Shown one piece after another: positions 48,881-56,953 of a DNA stretch of 64,000 nt. The notes below the pieces were generated by a model, which worked only from the letters and a program-made list of their open reading frames with translations, had not been told where the DNA came from and did no database searches. The stretch lies in the NCBI GenBank assembly GCA_965228165.1, contig CBDDHB010000003.1:372001-436000 (forward strand), written 5' to 3'. A program made the position numbers and the translations under genes. This stretch comes from Oleispirillum sp965228165 (GTDB lineage: Bacteria; Pseudomonadota; Alphaproteobacteria; Rhodospirillales; Rhodospirillaceae). Numbering within the stretch: position 1 is the stretch's first letter; every line of letters starts with the position of its first letter.

Positions 48881-49948
48881 TCAGCGCGATTTTTTCTTCA
48901 GCTTCATGACATAGCCGATGACCTCGGCCACCGGGCGGTAGTGCTCGGGCGGGATGAACTGATCGACCTCGACCGAGGCGTAAAGAGCACGGGCGAGCGG
49001 CGGATTCTCGACGATCGGAACCTCGTGTTCCTCGGCGATCTCGCGGATCTTCTTGGCGATCAGGTCGGCGCCCTTGGCCACCACCTTCGGCGCGGCCATG
49101 TCCTCCATCTTGTAGCTCAAGGCCACCGCGAAGTGGGTCGGATTGGTGATCACCACGTCGGCGTGCGGCACCGCCGCCATCATCCGCTTGCGAAAGCGTT
49201 CCATGCGGATCGAGCGGATGCGCGACTTGACCTGAGGATCGCCTTCCGACTGCTTGTGTTCGTCCTTGACCTCCTGCTTGGTCATCTTGAGCTTCTTGTG
49301 GCTCTGATAGCGGGTGTAGAACATGTCGGCGCCGGCCACCGCCAGCATCACCGCCACCACCGTGGCGACGAGCAGCAGGATGACGACGCGGACCTGGAGC
49401 AGCATCGCCTCGGTTTCCATTTCCGGCAGGCGCAGAATCCAGGACAGGCGCGGCCACACCACGAAGCCGAGCGCCGCCACCACCAGCGCCAGCTTGACCA
49501 GGCTCTTGAGCAGTTCGACCACCCGGCGGATCGAGAAGAACTGCTTGATCCCCTTGATCAGGCTGAGCTTGTCCAGGCTGGGGGCGGCGCGTTTCGGCGA
49601 ATAGACGAACCCCACCTGCCCGGTCACCGACAGCACCGCCAGGACCATCAGAACCGCGATCGGTAACAGCAGGATCAGCCCGACCTCGGCCAGGGTGCCG
49701 CTGATCAGGGCGCGCAGCCCCTCGAAATCGGTGGGCATCTCGTGCGGCTTGGCGATGAAGGGAGTCAGCGTGGTCTTGATGTCGCGCGCGATCATCGGCG
49801 AGAACATGCCGACCGCGATGACGCCGCCGACCAGCATCAGCAGGCTTTTGACTTCCTGGGAGATCGGGACGTTGCCTTCCTCCCGCGCCTTTTCGATGCG
49901 TTTTCCCGTGGGTTCTTCGGTTTTTGAGGCGTCGTCTTCTTCCGACAT
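48881..49948 (-). CDS. flhB: Flagellar export switch protein FlhB
   Basis: A 355-residue inner-membrane protein of the flagellar type III export gate; it switches substrate class after self-cleavage. Four membrane helices lie in the first 210 residues, followed by the cytoplasmic linker and the cleavage motif NPTH (VVITNPTHFAVAL). The start EEDDASKTEEPTGKRI is typical. It is followed by cckA and preceded by fliR, with a three-base gap. Confidence 0.97.
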   Translation of the reverse strand: MSEEDDASKTEEPTGKRIEKAREEGNVPISQEVKSLLMLVGGVIAVGMFSPMIARDIKTTLTPFIAKPHEMPTDFEGLRALISGTLAEVGLILLLPIAVLMVLAVLSVTGQVGFVYSPKRAAPSLDKLSLIKGIKQFFSIRRVVELLKSLVKLALVVAALGFVVWPRLSWILRLPEMETEAMLLQVRVVILLLVATVVAVMLAVAGADMFYTRYQSHKKLKMTKQEVKDEHKQSEGDPQVKSRIRSIRMERFRKRMMAAVPHADVVITNPTHFAVALSYKMEDMAAPKVVAKGADLIAKKIREIAEEHEVPIVENPPLARALYASVEVDQFIPPEHYRPVAEVIGYVMKLKKKSR

Positions 49949-49951
49949 CGT

Positions 49952-50716
49952 TCACCCCCCCGCGACGAAGGCGCGCAGGCCGCCTTCGAAGTGGTGGACC
50001 AGCCACAGCATCAGGGTCGGCAGAATCAGCATCACCAGACCCAAGGCGAGCAGAATCTGCATCGGCAGACCGACGAAAAAGACGTTCATCTGCGGCATCA
50101 GACGGGCGGTGACCCCCATCGCGGTCTGGAAGACGATCGAAAACACCAGAAACGGCGAAGCCAGGCGCAGGCCGATCGAAAAGCTGCGCGCCAGGGTGCG
50201 GGCCAGATAGTCCGCCATGTCGGAAATCGGCAGCACCCCGCCCGGCGGAAACAGGGTGAAGGTCTCGGCCACCGCCTCCAGCATCAGCATGTGGGTGCCG
50301 GTGACGAAAATCAGGACCAGCGCCACCAGATTGAAGAACCCGGTGACCATCGCGCCCTGCGACTCGCTGACAGGATCGAAGACGAAGGCATTGGCCAGGC
50401 CGGAGGACACGCCGACCACGGTGCCCGCGAAATGCAGCGCGGACAACAACGTCTGCGCCAGCACCCCGACGAACACCCCGACCGTCAACTCGTAGACCAT
50501 CAACCGGAACAGTTCCCCCACCGAACCGGGCGGCGGCGGCAACAGATCGACCAGCAGCGGCAGCAGCGAGATGCTGACCCCCAGGGCGATGAACAGCCGC
50601 ACCCGCGCCGAGATATAGGTGGCGGCGAAACCGGGCAGGGCGATGAAGGCGCCGCTCAAGCGGGCGAACACCATCGCCAGACGGTAGATATCGAGAGCGA
50701 GGAGTTGTTCCAGCAT
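49952..50716 (-). CDS. fliR: Flagellar export protein FliR
   Basis: A 254-residue membrane component of the export gate with about six hydrophobic segments (YRLAMVFARLSGAFIALPGF, GVFVGVLAQTLLSALHFAG, LALGLVMLILPTLMLWLV). I choose the ATG at 50716, which has TAGGTGG five bases upstream; a GTG at 50725 gives three more residues. It follows fliQ directly and precedes flhB. Confidence 0.95.
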   Translation of the reverse strand: MLEQLLALDIYRLAMVFARLSGAFIALPGFAATYISARVRLFIALGVSISLLPLLVDLLPPPPGSVGELFRLMVYELTVGVFVGVLAQTLLSALHFAGTVVGVSSGLANAFVFDPVSESQGAMVTGFFNLVALVLIFVTGTHMLMLEAVAETFTLFPPGGVLPISDMADYLARTLARSFSIGLRLASPFLVFSIVFQTAMGVTARLMPQMNVFFVGLPMQILLALGLVMLILPTLMLWLVHHFEGGLRAFVAGG

Positions 50717-50725
50717 CGCCGCCAC

Positions 50726-50992
50726 CTATCGCGGCGCGATGATCAGATCGAACAGATGCTCGCTGAAAATCTTGATCTCGTGGAACATGAAGGGCAGCAG
50801 CAGGATCAGGGAAACGAACACCACCAGCACCTTGGGCACGAAGGTGAGGGTCATTTCCTGGATCTGGGTCAAGGTCTGGAACAGCGAGATGACCAGGCCG
50901 ATCGCCATGCCGACCAACAGCACCGGCGCCGACACCATGACCAGGGTCAGCACCGTCTCGCGCGCGATCTCCAGAACCTGGGCTTCATTCAT
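50726..50992 (-). CDS. fliQ: Flagellar export protein FliQ
   Basis: The 88-residue gate protein with two hydrophobic helices (VLTLVMVSAPVLLVGMAIGL and LVVFVSLILLLPFMFHE) and the family turn FQTLTQIQEMTLTFVPK between them. It sits between fliE and fliR, as in most flagellar operons. Confidence 0.96.
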   Translation of the reverse strand: MNEAQVLEIARETVLTLVMVSAPVLLVGMAIGLVISLFQTLTQIQEMTLTFVPKVLVVFVSLILLLPFMFHEIKIFSEHLFDLIIAPR

Positions 50993-51012
50993 GAAAGACG
51001 TCCGATGCCGCG

Positions 51013-51339
51013 TCAGATCGTCATCTTGAGGATTTCCTGATACGCCGACAAGACCTTGTCGCGCACCGCGACCACCGTCTGCAAGGCGGTTTCGGCATTC
51101 GCCACGGCGTTGACCACGTCGCGCAAGTCGGCCTTGCCCTGAAGGGCAAGGACGCTCATCTGCTCGCTCTTCTTACCCGCGGCGACCGCCTCGGACAGGT
51201 TGTCCTTGATCAGGTCGGCGAAGGCTTGGCCGGGGCGGACCGTCGCCGCGTCGCCGCCGGTTTCGCTTAAGGCCGCCGAACTCGCGGCGTTCGCCGCGCT
51301 GCGATAGGCATTGAGGGCCGTGTTCATCGAAACCGTCAT
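51013..51339 (-). CDS. fliE: Flagellar hook-basal body protein FliE
   Basis: A 108-residue rod-proximal adaptor that links the MS ring and export gate to the rod. The helical C-terminal region carries family marks FADLIKDNLSEAV and DVVNAVANAETALQTVVAVRDKV, followed by AYQEILKM. It lies between flgC and fliQ with gaps of 41 and 20 bases. Confidence 0.95.
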   Translation of the reverse strand: MTVSMNTALNAYRSAANAASSAALSETGGDAATVRPGQAFADLIKDNLSEAVAAGKKSEQMSVLALQGKADLRDVVNAVANAETALQTVVAVRDKVLSAYQEILKMTI

Positions 51340-51380
51340 CGCGCCTTATCCTTCTTGCTGCGGGGGGAAACGGCGGACCG

Positions 51381-51791
51381 TCACTTCAGCATGTCCACGG
51401 TCTTCGAAATCATCTGACGGCTGATCTGCATGGCGTTGAGGTTGGCCTCGTAGCCGCGCTGCGCCTCGCGCATGTCCATCATCTCGACCAGCGGATTGAC
51501 GTTGGGAAGCTGCACGTAGCCATCCGTTCCCGCCGCCGGATGCGCCGGATCGTAGCGCTTTTCGAAGTCGCTTTTGTCCGCCGCGATTTTGTTCACCCTG
51601 ACCATGTTGGCACCGACCTCGCGATTCAACTCGCTCTTGAACGACAACGTCTTGCGGCGATAGGGGGCCTCGCCCGGATTGGTTCCCACCGAGTCGGCGT
51701 TGGCGATGTTTTCCGAAACCACGCGCAGACGCGTCGCCTGCGCCTTCATCCCCGAAGTCGAAATCTTGGTGCTGGCCATCAGGTCATCCAT
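51381..51791 (-). CDS. flgC: Flagellar proximal rod protein FlgC
   Basis: A 136-residue rod protein. It has the N-terminal SGMKAQATRLRVVSENIANADS motif shared by rod and hook proteins, and the end RGYEANLNAMQISRQMI. A 20-base gap separates it from flgB. Confidence 0.96.
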   Translation of the reverse strand: MDDLMASTKISTSGMKAQATRLRVVSENIANADSVGTNPGEAPYRRKTLSFKSELNREVGANMVRVNKIAADKSDFEKRYDPAHPAAGTDGYVQLPNVNPLVEMMDMREAQRGYEANLNAMQISRQMISKTVDMLK

Positions 51792-51811
51792 CGCGCCGCT
51801 CCTTCACGCCA

Positions 51812-52234
51812 TCACGACCCGCCGCGCCCGAGCGCGGTGCGGATCAGGGCGATGTTCTTCATCACCAGATTGGACGCCAGTTCGTACTGGGACCGGTTGC
51901 TCGCCGCCTTTTCCATCTGTTCCTCGACGTCCACCCCGTTCTTGTCCAGGGTGTATTCGAAGGGACGGCGCACGGTTTCCACCCGGTAGGGACCGCTTCT
52001 CGGCAGGCCGCCGGTCAGGTGCGCCGGATCGGTGCGCGCCACCGCCACCGACTGGGTATCCTTGGACAGGGCGCGCGACAGGGTGTCCTTGAAGTCGATC
52101 GGCTTCAGATCCTTCGCCGCATAGCCGGGGGTGTTGGCGTTGGCGAGATTCTGCGACACCACTTTCTGCCGCTGCGCCAGCCAGTCCATGCGCTCCTGCG
52201 CGATCTGGAAGAACGTCAGGTTCTGAAGGTCCAT
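51812..52234 (-). CDS. flgB: Flagellar proximal rod protein FlgB
   Basis: A 140-residue rod protein, first gene of the flgB-flgC-fliE-fliQ-fliR-flhB operon. It has QKVVSQNLANANTPGYAAKD at the start and the helical end SNRSQYELASNLVMKNIALI. I start it at the ATG 52234, which has GGAGG eleven bases before it. A longer frame upstream is not supported. The 184-base gap to the divergent genes holds a possible CtrA site. Confidence 0.95.
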   Translation of the reverse strand: MDLQNLTFFQIAQERMDWLAQRQKVVSQNLANANTPGYAAKDLKPIDFKDTLSRALSKDTQSVAVARTDPAHLTGGLPRSGPYRVETVRRPFEYTLDKNGVDVEEQMEKAASNRSQYELASNLVMKNIALIRTALGRGGS

Positions 52235-52317
52235 GAAACGTCCGCCTCCACTCCATCCGGATCGCGGGCCACCTTCGGCCCCCGACTCCGATCCAGGGTC
52301 AGTATCCCGCCTTCCCT

Positions 52318-52332
52318 TTAACAATCGGTAAA
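52318..52332. promoter_or_regulatory. Putative CtrA-binding site in the divergent flagellar promoter region
   Basis: TTAA-CAATCGG-TAAA matches the CtrA consensus TTAA-N7-TTAA with one mismatch. It lies 84 bases before flgB and 87 bases before the FlhB-like gene. A half site ATTAAGG follows at 52350. CckA, the top kinase of the CtrA pathway, is encoded in the same cluster. Confidence 0.4.
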
Positions 52333-52418
52333 AGCCGAACGCCCCGCGCATTAAGGGTTTTTTCATGGGGGAGAGGAATACTGGAGGCTCGATTCGACGT
52401 TTACGGAACCGTTCCGCC

Positions 52419-52763
52419 ATGCCCGCACGCACCCCGCGCGACCGCACCGCGAAGCCCGAAGCCCCGGCCCACGACATGGACCAGTTGGCGATCGCCCTTT
52501 CCTACGACCAGGCGAGCGACGCCGCGCCGAAGGTCGTCGCCTCGGGGCGCGGCGCGATCGCCGAACGGATCCTGGCGCTTGCCTTCGCCAACGGCATCAA
52601 GGTGCGCGAGGACGCGGACCTGGCGGAAATCCTGGCCGCCATCGACGTCGATACGGAAATCCCGCTGAAAGCCTTCGCCGCCGTGGCCGAGATTCTCGCC
52701 TACGTCTACCGCGCCAACGGCGTACCGATCCTTCCCGCACGAGAGGAAAAGGCGACGCCATGA
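52419..52763 (+). CDS. FlhB C-terminal-domain paralogue
   Basis: A 114-residue cytoplasmic protein that matches only the C-terminal (EscU/FlhB-C) domain: LAIALSYDQASDAAPKVVAS, then GAIAERILALAFANGIKV and AFAAVAEILAYVYR. It lacks membrane helices and the NPTH cleavage motif (it reads ALSYDQ right after the Met-rich start). Stand-alone homologues (FlhX/YlqH-type) can partly replace the FlhB tail in some bacteria. It is first of a four-gene operon with fliO and fliP. The ATG at 52419 is chosen because upstream residues are not FlhB-like. Confidence 0.85.
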   Translation: MPARTPRDRTAKPEAPAHDMDQLAIALSYDQASDAAPKVVASGRGAIAERILALAFANGIKVREDADLAEILAAIDVDTEIPLKAFAAVAEILAYVYRANGVPILPAREEKATP

Positions 52764-53053
52764 CCGCCACCCCCTATTCCGAAATGATCATCCGCATTCA
52801 GGCGTTGCGTCGCCACATCGACGAGGCCAATCGCGCCCTGGTGAAGGGCGACGTGCTCAGCCTCTCCCGATTCCCCGAGGAGATCGCCTCGCTGTGCGCC
52901 CTCGCCACCCGCGTCCCCAACGACAAACGGCGGCAGGCGGCCTTCGCGCTGCACGCCCTTGACGCGGACCTGACCTCCTATACAAGAATCCTCGCCAGCC
53001 GTCGGCGCGCCGACGGTCAGGCCCGCTTCCTCGAGGGAGTCCTTCGCCCGTGA
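52760..53053 (+). CDS. Small flagellar-cluster protein of unknown function
   Basis: A 97-residue, mainly helical protein (IIRIQALRRHIDEANRALVKG, and a C-terminal helix DADLTSYTRILASRRR). It overlaps both neighbours by four bases, between the FlhB-like gene and fliO. Its size and helical make-up resemble export chaperones such as FlgN or FliT, but no diagnostic motif is visible. Confidence 0.7.
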   Translation: MTATPYSEMIIRIQALRRHIDEANRALVKGDVLSLSRFPEEIASLCALATRVPNDKRRQAAFALHALDADLTSYTRILASRRRADGQARFLEGVLRP

Positions 53054-53457
53054 CCGCTGACTCGATGATCGACGGCGCCATGCTGATGCGGCTGACCGCC
53101 GTGCTGGGGCTGGTGGTCGGCCTGATCCTGATCGCCACCTGGCTGGCGCGGCGCATCGGCTTCGGTCTCGGCGGTCCGCGCGGCGCGGCGAAATCCCGCC
53201 GCCTGACGATTCTGGAAGTCCGCCCGATCGACTCGCAGCGGCGTTTGGTTCTGGTCGGACGCGACCGGACGCAGCACCTGCTGCTGATCGGCGGCAACCG
53301 CGACCTGGTCGTCGAAAGCGGCATCGAGGCCGACGCCGCCGACGCCGAGGATCCGTTGGAGCGGGTGCGCTTCCGCGACGTCATCCCGGACAGCGGCAGG
53401 ACCGGCGCGCGCATCCTGCGCCCCGGCCAGCGCATCGATCCGGAGGACGCGCCATGA
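53050..53457 (+). CDS. fliO: Flagellar biosynthesis protein FliO
   Basis: A 135-residue protein with one N-terminal membrane helix (TAVLGLVVGLILIATWLARR) and a short cytoplasmic beta-rich domain (RRLTILEVRPIDSQRRLVLV, then HLLLIGG), the FliO plan. FliO assists FliP assembly. The start is a GTG overlapping the previous stop, and its end overlaps fliP by four bases. Confidence 0.88.
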   Translation: MTADSMIDGAMLMRLTAVLGLVVGLILIATWLARRIGFGLGGPRGAAKSRRLTILEVRPIDSQRRLVLVGRDRTQHLLLIGGNRDLVVESGIEADAADAEDPLERVRFRDVIPDSGRTGARILRPGQRIDPEDAP

Positions 53458-54212
53458 TCCGATGCCTCCGCCGCGGCCTCGCCTTCGGACTGCCGCTCGC
53501 CGCGATCCTGCTGCTCGGCGCATCCGACGCCGCCCTGGCGCAATCGGTGTCGATCAACCTGGGCGGCGAAGGCGGCGGCAGCACCGCCGCCCGGGTCATC
53601 CAGCTGTTCCTGCTGATCACCGTCTTGAGCCTCGCCCCCGGCATCCTCTTGATGGTGACTTCGTTCACCCGCATCGCGGTGGTGCTGTCGATGCTGCGTC
53701 AGGCGATCGGCACCAACACCACGCCGCCCAACATGGTGCTGCTGTCCCTGGCGATGTTCCTGACCTTCTTCGTCATGACGCCGACCCTGGAACGCTCGTG
53801 GGAGCAGGGAGTGCGCCCCCTGATCAACGAGGAGATTTCCGAGGGCGAGGCGCTGGAACGCGCCGCCAAGCCGTTCCACGACTTCATGATGAAGAACGTC
53901 GGCGAACACGACCTGTCCCTGTTCGTCGATCTGACCAAGGTGCCCGAGGGCACCGCGCCCGAGGCCATGCCCTTCCAGGCGCTGATCCCCGCCTTCATGA
54001 TCAGCGAACTGCGCCGCGCCTTCGAGATCGGCTTCCTGCTTTATCTGCCGTTCATCATCATCGACATGGTGGTGGCCTCGGTCCTGATGTCGATGGGCAT
54101 GATGATGCTGCCGCCGGTGATGCTGGCCCTGCCCTTCAAGCTGATCTTCTTCGTCCTGATCGACGGCTGGTACCTGATCGCCGGATCGCTGGTGCAGAGC
54201 TTCGCGCCATAA
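53454..54212 (+). CDS. fliP: Flagellar export protein FliP
   Basis: A 252-residue core gate protein. It has a signal peptide (about 1-29), four membrane helices, and the family marks FTRIAVVLSMLRQAIGTNTTPPN, ISELRRAFEIGFLLYLPF and MMMLPPVMLALPFKL. It is last in its operon and ends three bases before an intrinsic terminator. With FliQ, FliR and FlhB from the divergent operon it completes the gate. Confidence 0.97.
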   Translation: MIRCLRRGLAFGLPLAAILLLGASDAALAQSVSINLGGEGGGSTAARVIQLFLLITVLSLAPGILLMVTSFTRIAVVLSMLRQAIGTNTTPPNMVLLSLAMFLTFFVMTPTLERSWEQGVRPLINEEISEGEALERAAKPFHDFMMKNVGEHDLSLFVDLTKVPEGTAPEAMPFQALIPAFMISELRRAFEIGFLLYLPFIIIDMVVASVLMSMGMMMLPPVMLALPFKLIFFVLIDGWYLIAGSLVQSFAP

Positions 54213-54238
54213 AAAAGGCCGGGGAAATCCCCGGCCTT
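54213..54238. terminator. Bidirectional terminator after fliP
   Basis: AAGGCCGGGG and CCCCGGCCTT pair around AAAT, preceded by AAAA and followed by CCGTATT. It lies between convergent fliP and the amino-acid-binding-protein gene and can end both. Confidence 0.8.
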
Positions 54239-54260
54239 CCGTATTCTTCCGTCACCCGGA

Positions 54261-55355
54261 TCATTCCACCGCGTCGTAGGCGCCGGTCTTCCAGCGATAG
54301 ACGACGAAGCCCGGCACCTTGAGGTCGCCCTTGGCGTCGAAGGACAGCGGCCCGATCACCGTATCGAAGCTTCCCTTCGCCATCGCGTCGCGCAGCGGCT
54401 GGTATTTCACGCTCTTCGCCCGGACCGCCGCCTGTTCGAACATCTGCATCGCGGCATAGGCATAGAGGACGTAGCCTTCGGGCTCCATCCCCTTCTTGCG
54501 GAAGGCGTCCACCACCGGCTGGGCGGAGGCGGTCTTGCGCGGATCGGGGGAGAAGGTGAACAGCACGTTGTTGGCGGCGGGACCGACGATGCTGGCGAGT
54601 TCGGAATTAGTCATGGTGTCGCCGCCCATCACCATCAGGTCCAGCCCCGCCTGCTTCGCCTGACGGACGATCAGCCCGACCTCGGTGTGATAGCCGCCAT
54701 AGGCCATCACCTTGACCCCCGCCGCCTTCAGCTTGGTGACCAGGCTGGAATAGTCGCGTTCCCCGGCGGTGATCGATTCCTCGATCGCCGGAACCACCCC
54801 TTTCGCCTTCATCGCCTTGGCCATTTCCCCGGCCAGGCCCTTGCCGTAGGCGCTTTTGTCGTCGATCACCGCGACCTTGTCCTTGGCGAAGTGGGCGGCG
54901 ATGTAGTCGCCCGCCACCCGGCCCTGCTGATCGTCGCGCCCCATGATGCGGAAGATGTTCTTCAAGCCGCGCTCGGTGACCAGGGGATTGGTCGAGACGG
55001 TGGCCATCGGAATCGCCGCCTCGTTGTAGATGTCGGAGGCCGGAATGGTCGAACTGGAACACCAGTGCCCGTGCATGAAGACGATGCCGCTGGTCGCCAT
55101 GCGGTTGGCCACCGCCACCGCCTGCTTCGGATCGCAGGCGTCGTCGCCCACCAGCAGTTTCAGCTTTTCGCCCAGCACGCCGCCCTTGGCGTTGATTTCG
55201 GCGATGGCGAGTTCCGCGCCCATGCGGATCTGGTCCCCGGCGGACGCATACTGACCGCTCATCGGACCGGCGATGGCGACCAGGGTCTCGGCCCGCGCCT
55301 GTCCCGCGATCAGACAGACGGCCAAGACGCCGCCGAAAATCGACTTGTGCAGCAT
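54261..55355 (-). CDS. Branched-chain amino acid ABC transporter substrate-binding protein
   Basis: A 364-residue periplasmic LivJ/LivK-type protein. It starts with a signal peptide (KSIFGGVLAVCLIAGQARA). The fold marks are IAGPMSGQYASAGDQIRMGAEL near the start and VGDDACDPKQAVAVANRM; a Trp in HGHWCSSSTIPAS and Tyr in the second lobe would frame the ligand. AAGGAGA lies nine bases before the chosen ATG. No permease or ATPase genes are adjacent, so it is an orphan that could feed a transporter encoded elsewhere. Confidence 0.9.
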   Translation of the reverse strand: MLHKSIFGGVLAVCLIAGQARAETLVAIAGPMSGQYASAGDQIRMGAELAIAEINAKGGVLGEKLKLLVGDDACDPKQAVAVANRMATSGIVFMHGHWCSSSTIPASDIYNEAAIPMATVSTNPLVTERGLKNIFRIMGRDDQQGRVAGDYIAAHFAKDKVAVIDDKSAYGKGLAGEMAKAMKAKGVVPAIEESITAGERDYSSLVTKLKAAGVKVMAYGGYHTEVGLIVRQAKQAGLDLMVMGGDTMTNSELASIVGPAANNVLFTFSPDPRKTASAQPVVDAFRKKGMEPEGYVLYAYAAMQMFEQAAVRAKSVKYQPLRDAMAKGSFDTVIGPLSFDAKGDLKVPGFVVYRWKTGAYDAVE

Positions 55356-55421
55356 CAAAAAGTCTCCTTGCCTCTCGATTCCGCTTCTACGCGGCCCCAC
55401 CCGCCCGCGTCTTCGCACGGG

Positions 55422-56273
55422 TCAGGGTATCAACAGTTCCCGAATGTACCCCGGCAGGGCGAACGCCGCCAGATGAACGTCGGGGGAATAATAGCGGGTG
55501 GACAGGCCGCGCGAGGCGGCGCGCAGGCGCGCGACCGTCCGCCTTCGCAAGGCGGCATCGGCGGAAGCCCAGCCCAGGGCCATCAGGCCGCCGACATAGG
55601 TGGGAACCGCGCAGACCGTAAAGGTTACGTCGGCGAACGCCGAGCGCATCCGGCGAAAACTGGCGGTCACCCCGGCGGGTTGCAGGAAGGGAACCCCGCA
55701 CTGCGCCACCAGAATCCCCCCGGGATTGAGAATCCGGGCGCAATCGGCATAGAAGGCTTCGGCGAACAAGGCCTCGCCCGGGCCTTCCGGATCGGTTGAA
55801 TCGACGACGATCACGTCGAACCGTTCGTCGGTCGCGGCAACGAAGGCCAGGCCGTCGCCCACCGTCACCCGCGCCCGGGGATCGTCGAATGCCCCCGCCG
55901 ACAAGCCGGGCAGAAAACGCCGGGACGCGGCGATCACGGCGGCGTCGATCTCGACCAGGGTGACTCCCTCCACCGGACGCTTAAGAACCTCGCGCAGGCA
56001 GCCCCCGTCTCCGCCCCCGACGATCAGCACCCGGCGCGCCGCGCCATGGGCGACCAGCGGCGGATGGACCATCATCTCGTGATAGATGAATTCGTCCGCC
56101 GTGGTCGTCTGAATCACTCCGTCCAGGGCCAGCACGGTTCCGAAGCGAGGGGTGGAAAACACCTCCAGCCTTTGAAACGGCGTGACCTCGGCATGAAGCG
56201 GGCGCACCTCGCCGAAGGCCTGCCCCCAACCGGGATGCAAGGCCTCGGCGTATCCGGAAGCGCCGGTCACCAC
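55422..56273 (-). CDS. speE: Spermidine synthase
   Basis: Transfers the aminopropyl group from decarboxylated SAM to putrescine. 283 residues: QRLEVFSTPRFGTVLALDG, YHEMMVHPPL, the SAM-binding loop VGGGDGG and the catalytic DSTDPEGP are intact. The start is GTG (56273 or, three bases in, 56270) overlapping the speD stop, so translation is coupled. The N-terminal addition before the family core is short. Confidence 0.95.
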   Translation of the reverse strand: MVTGASGYAEALHPGWGQAFGEVRPLHAEVTPFQRLEVFSTPRFGTVLALDGVIQTTTADEFIYHEMMVHPPLVAHGAARRVLIVGGGDGGCLREVLKRPVEGVTLVEIDAAVIAASRRFLPGLSAGAFDDPRARVTVGDGLAFVAATDERFDVIVVDSTDPEGPGEALFAEAFYADCARILNPGGILVAQCGVPFLQPAGVTASFRRMRSAFADVTFTVCAVPTYVGGLMALGWASADAALRRRTVARLRAASRGLSTRYYSPDVHLAAFALPGYIRELLIP

Positions 56274-56776
56274 GTCGTCATCCCGCGCTTATGCTCGTTC
56301 AGGGTGACATGCTCGGGATGGAAAGCCTCGCGCAGATGGCGAAGGCATCGGTACGGATCGCAGGAGCCGCACATGAAGATATCAAGAGCGGCATAGTTGC
56401 GTTCCGGCCACGTGTGGATCGAGATATGGCTTTCCGCCAGAACCACCACCCCGGATACGCCGCCGTTGGGGCTGAAGTGGTGCAGATGGGTATGCAGAAT
56501 GGTCGCGCCGGCATCTTCCGCTGCGGTTTCCAGGGTCTTTTCGATCAGATCCAGACGATCGAGATTGGTCGCCCCCCACAAATCGACGATCAGGTGCGTC
56601 CCGGCGAATTTGACGCCGTTCCGTTCCACGAAGTAATCGTTGCCGTTGTCGATGACCGGCCACAGACGAACCGCCGCGGGTTTCGCCGCGGTATTGTTAC
56701 GCGCACCATTTCGGGAGTCTCTCAGAACCGCTTCCGAGTTCATCCCCAGTTGGGCCGCGAGAGAAGCACTTTGCAT
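56267..56776 (-). CDS. speD: S-adenosylmethionine decarboxylase proenzyme
   Basis: Provides decarboxylated SAM for SpeE. 169 residues; it self-cleaves at Glu-Ser in VLAESHISIHTWPE to form the pyruvoyl group, with the conserved His in HTHLHHFSPNG and Cys in FMCGSCDP. About 40 residues precede the usual core. It is first in speD-speE, and a terminator for the upstream gene lies 79 bases before it. Confidence 0.95.
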   Translation of the reverse strand: MQSASLAAQLGMNSEAVLRDSRNGARNNTAAKPAAVRLWPVIDNGNDYFVERNGVKFAGTHLIVDLWGATNLDRLDLIEKTLETAAEDAGATILHTHLHHFSPNGGVSGVVVLAESHISIHTWPERNYAALDIFMCGSCDPYRCLRHLREAFHPEHVTLNEHKRGMTTW

Positions 56777-56854
56777 GATTCCCCACTCCTAACCAGCAGA
56801 TGGACCAGACATTTTCTGGAAGTAGGGTTTTTGCGGGCAAAAGCCAGGGAACGC

Positions 56855-56894
56855 AAGAAAAATCATGCGCACCCCCACCCCTGGGGGGGGCGCA
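56855..56894 (-). terminator. Intrinsic terminator of the 57-60 kb motility operon
   Basis: On the minus strand a GC-rich stem (TGCGCCCCCCCCAGG with a CCCCTGGGG core and TGCGCA closing arm, 56866-56894) is followed by TGATTTTTCTTGC. It is 60 bases after the stop of the 1056-residue gene and includes a run of eight Gs. Confidence 0.65.
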
Positions 56895-56953
56895 AGCAGG
56901 AGGACACGATCCCTGGTGTCGCGGATCGGCGCTCCGAAGCCTGCGGGTTGGCG

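Noticed and set aside
46601..49666. 1021-codon open frame antisense to cckA and flhB
   Set aside because: Sense-strand genes are fully conserved; the antisense product is His/Gln/Arg-rich shadow.
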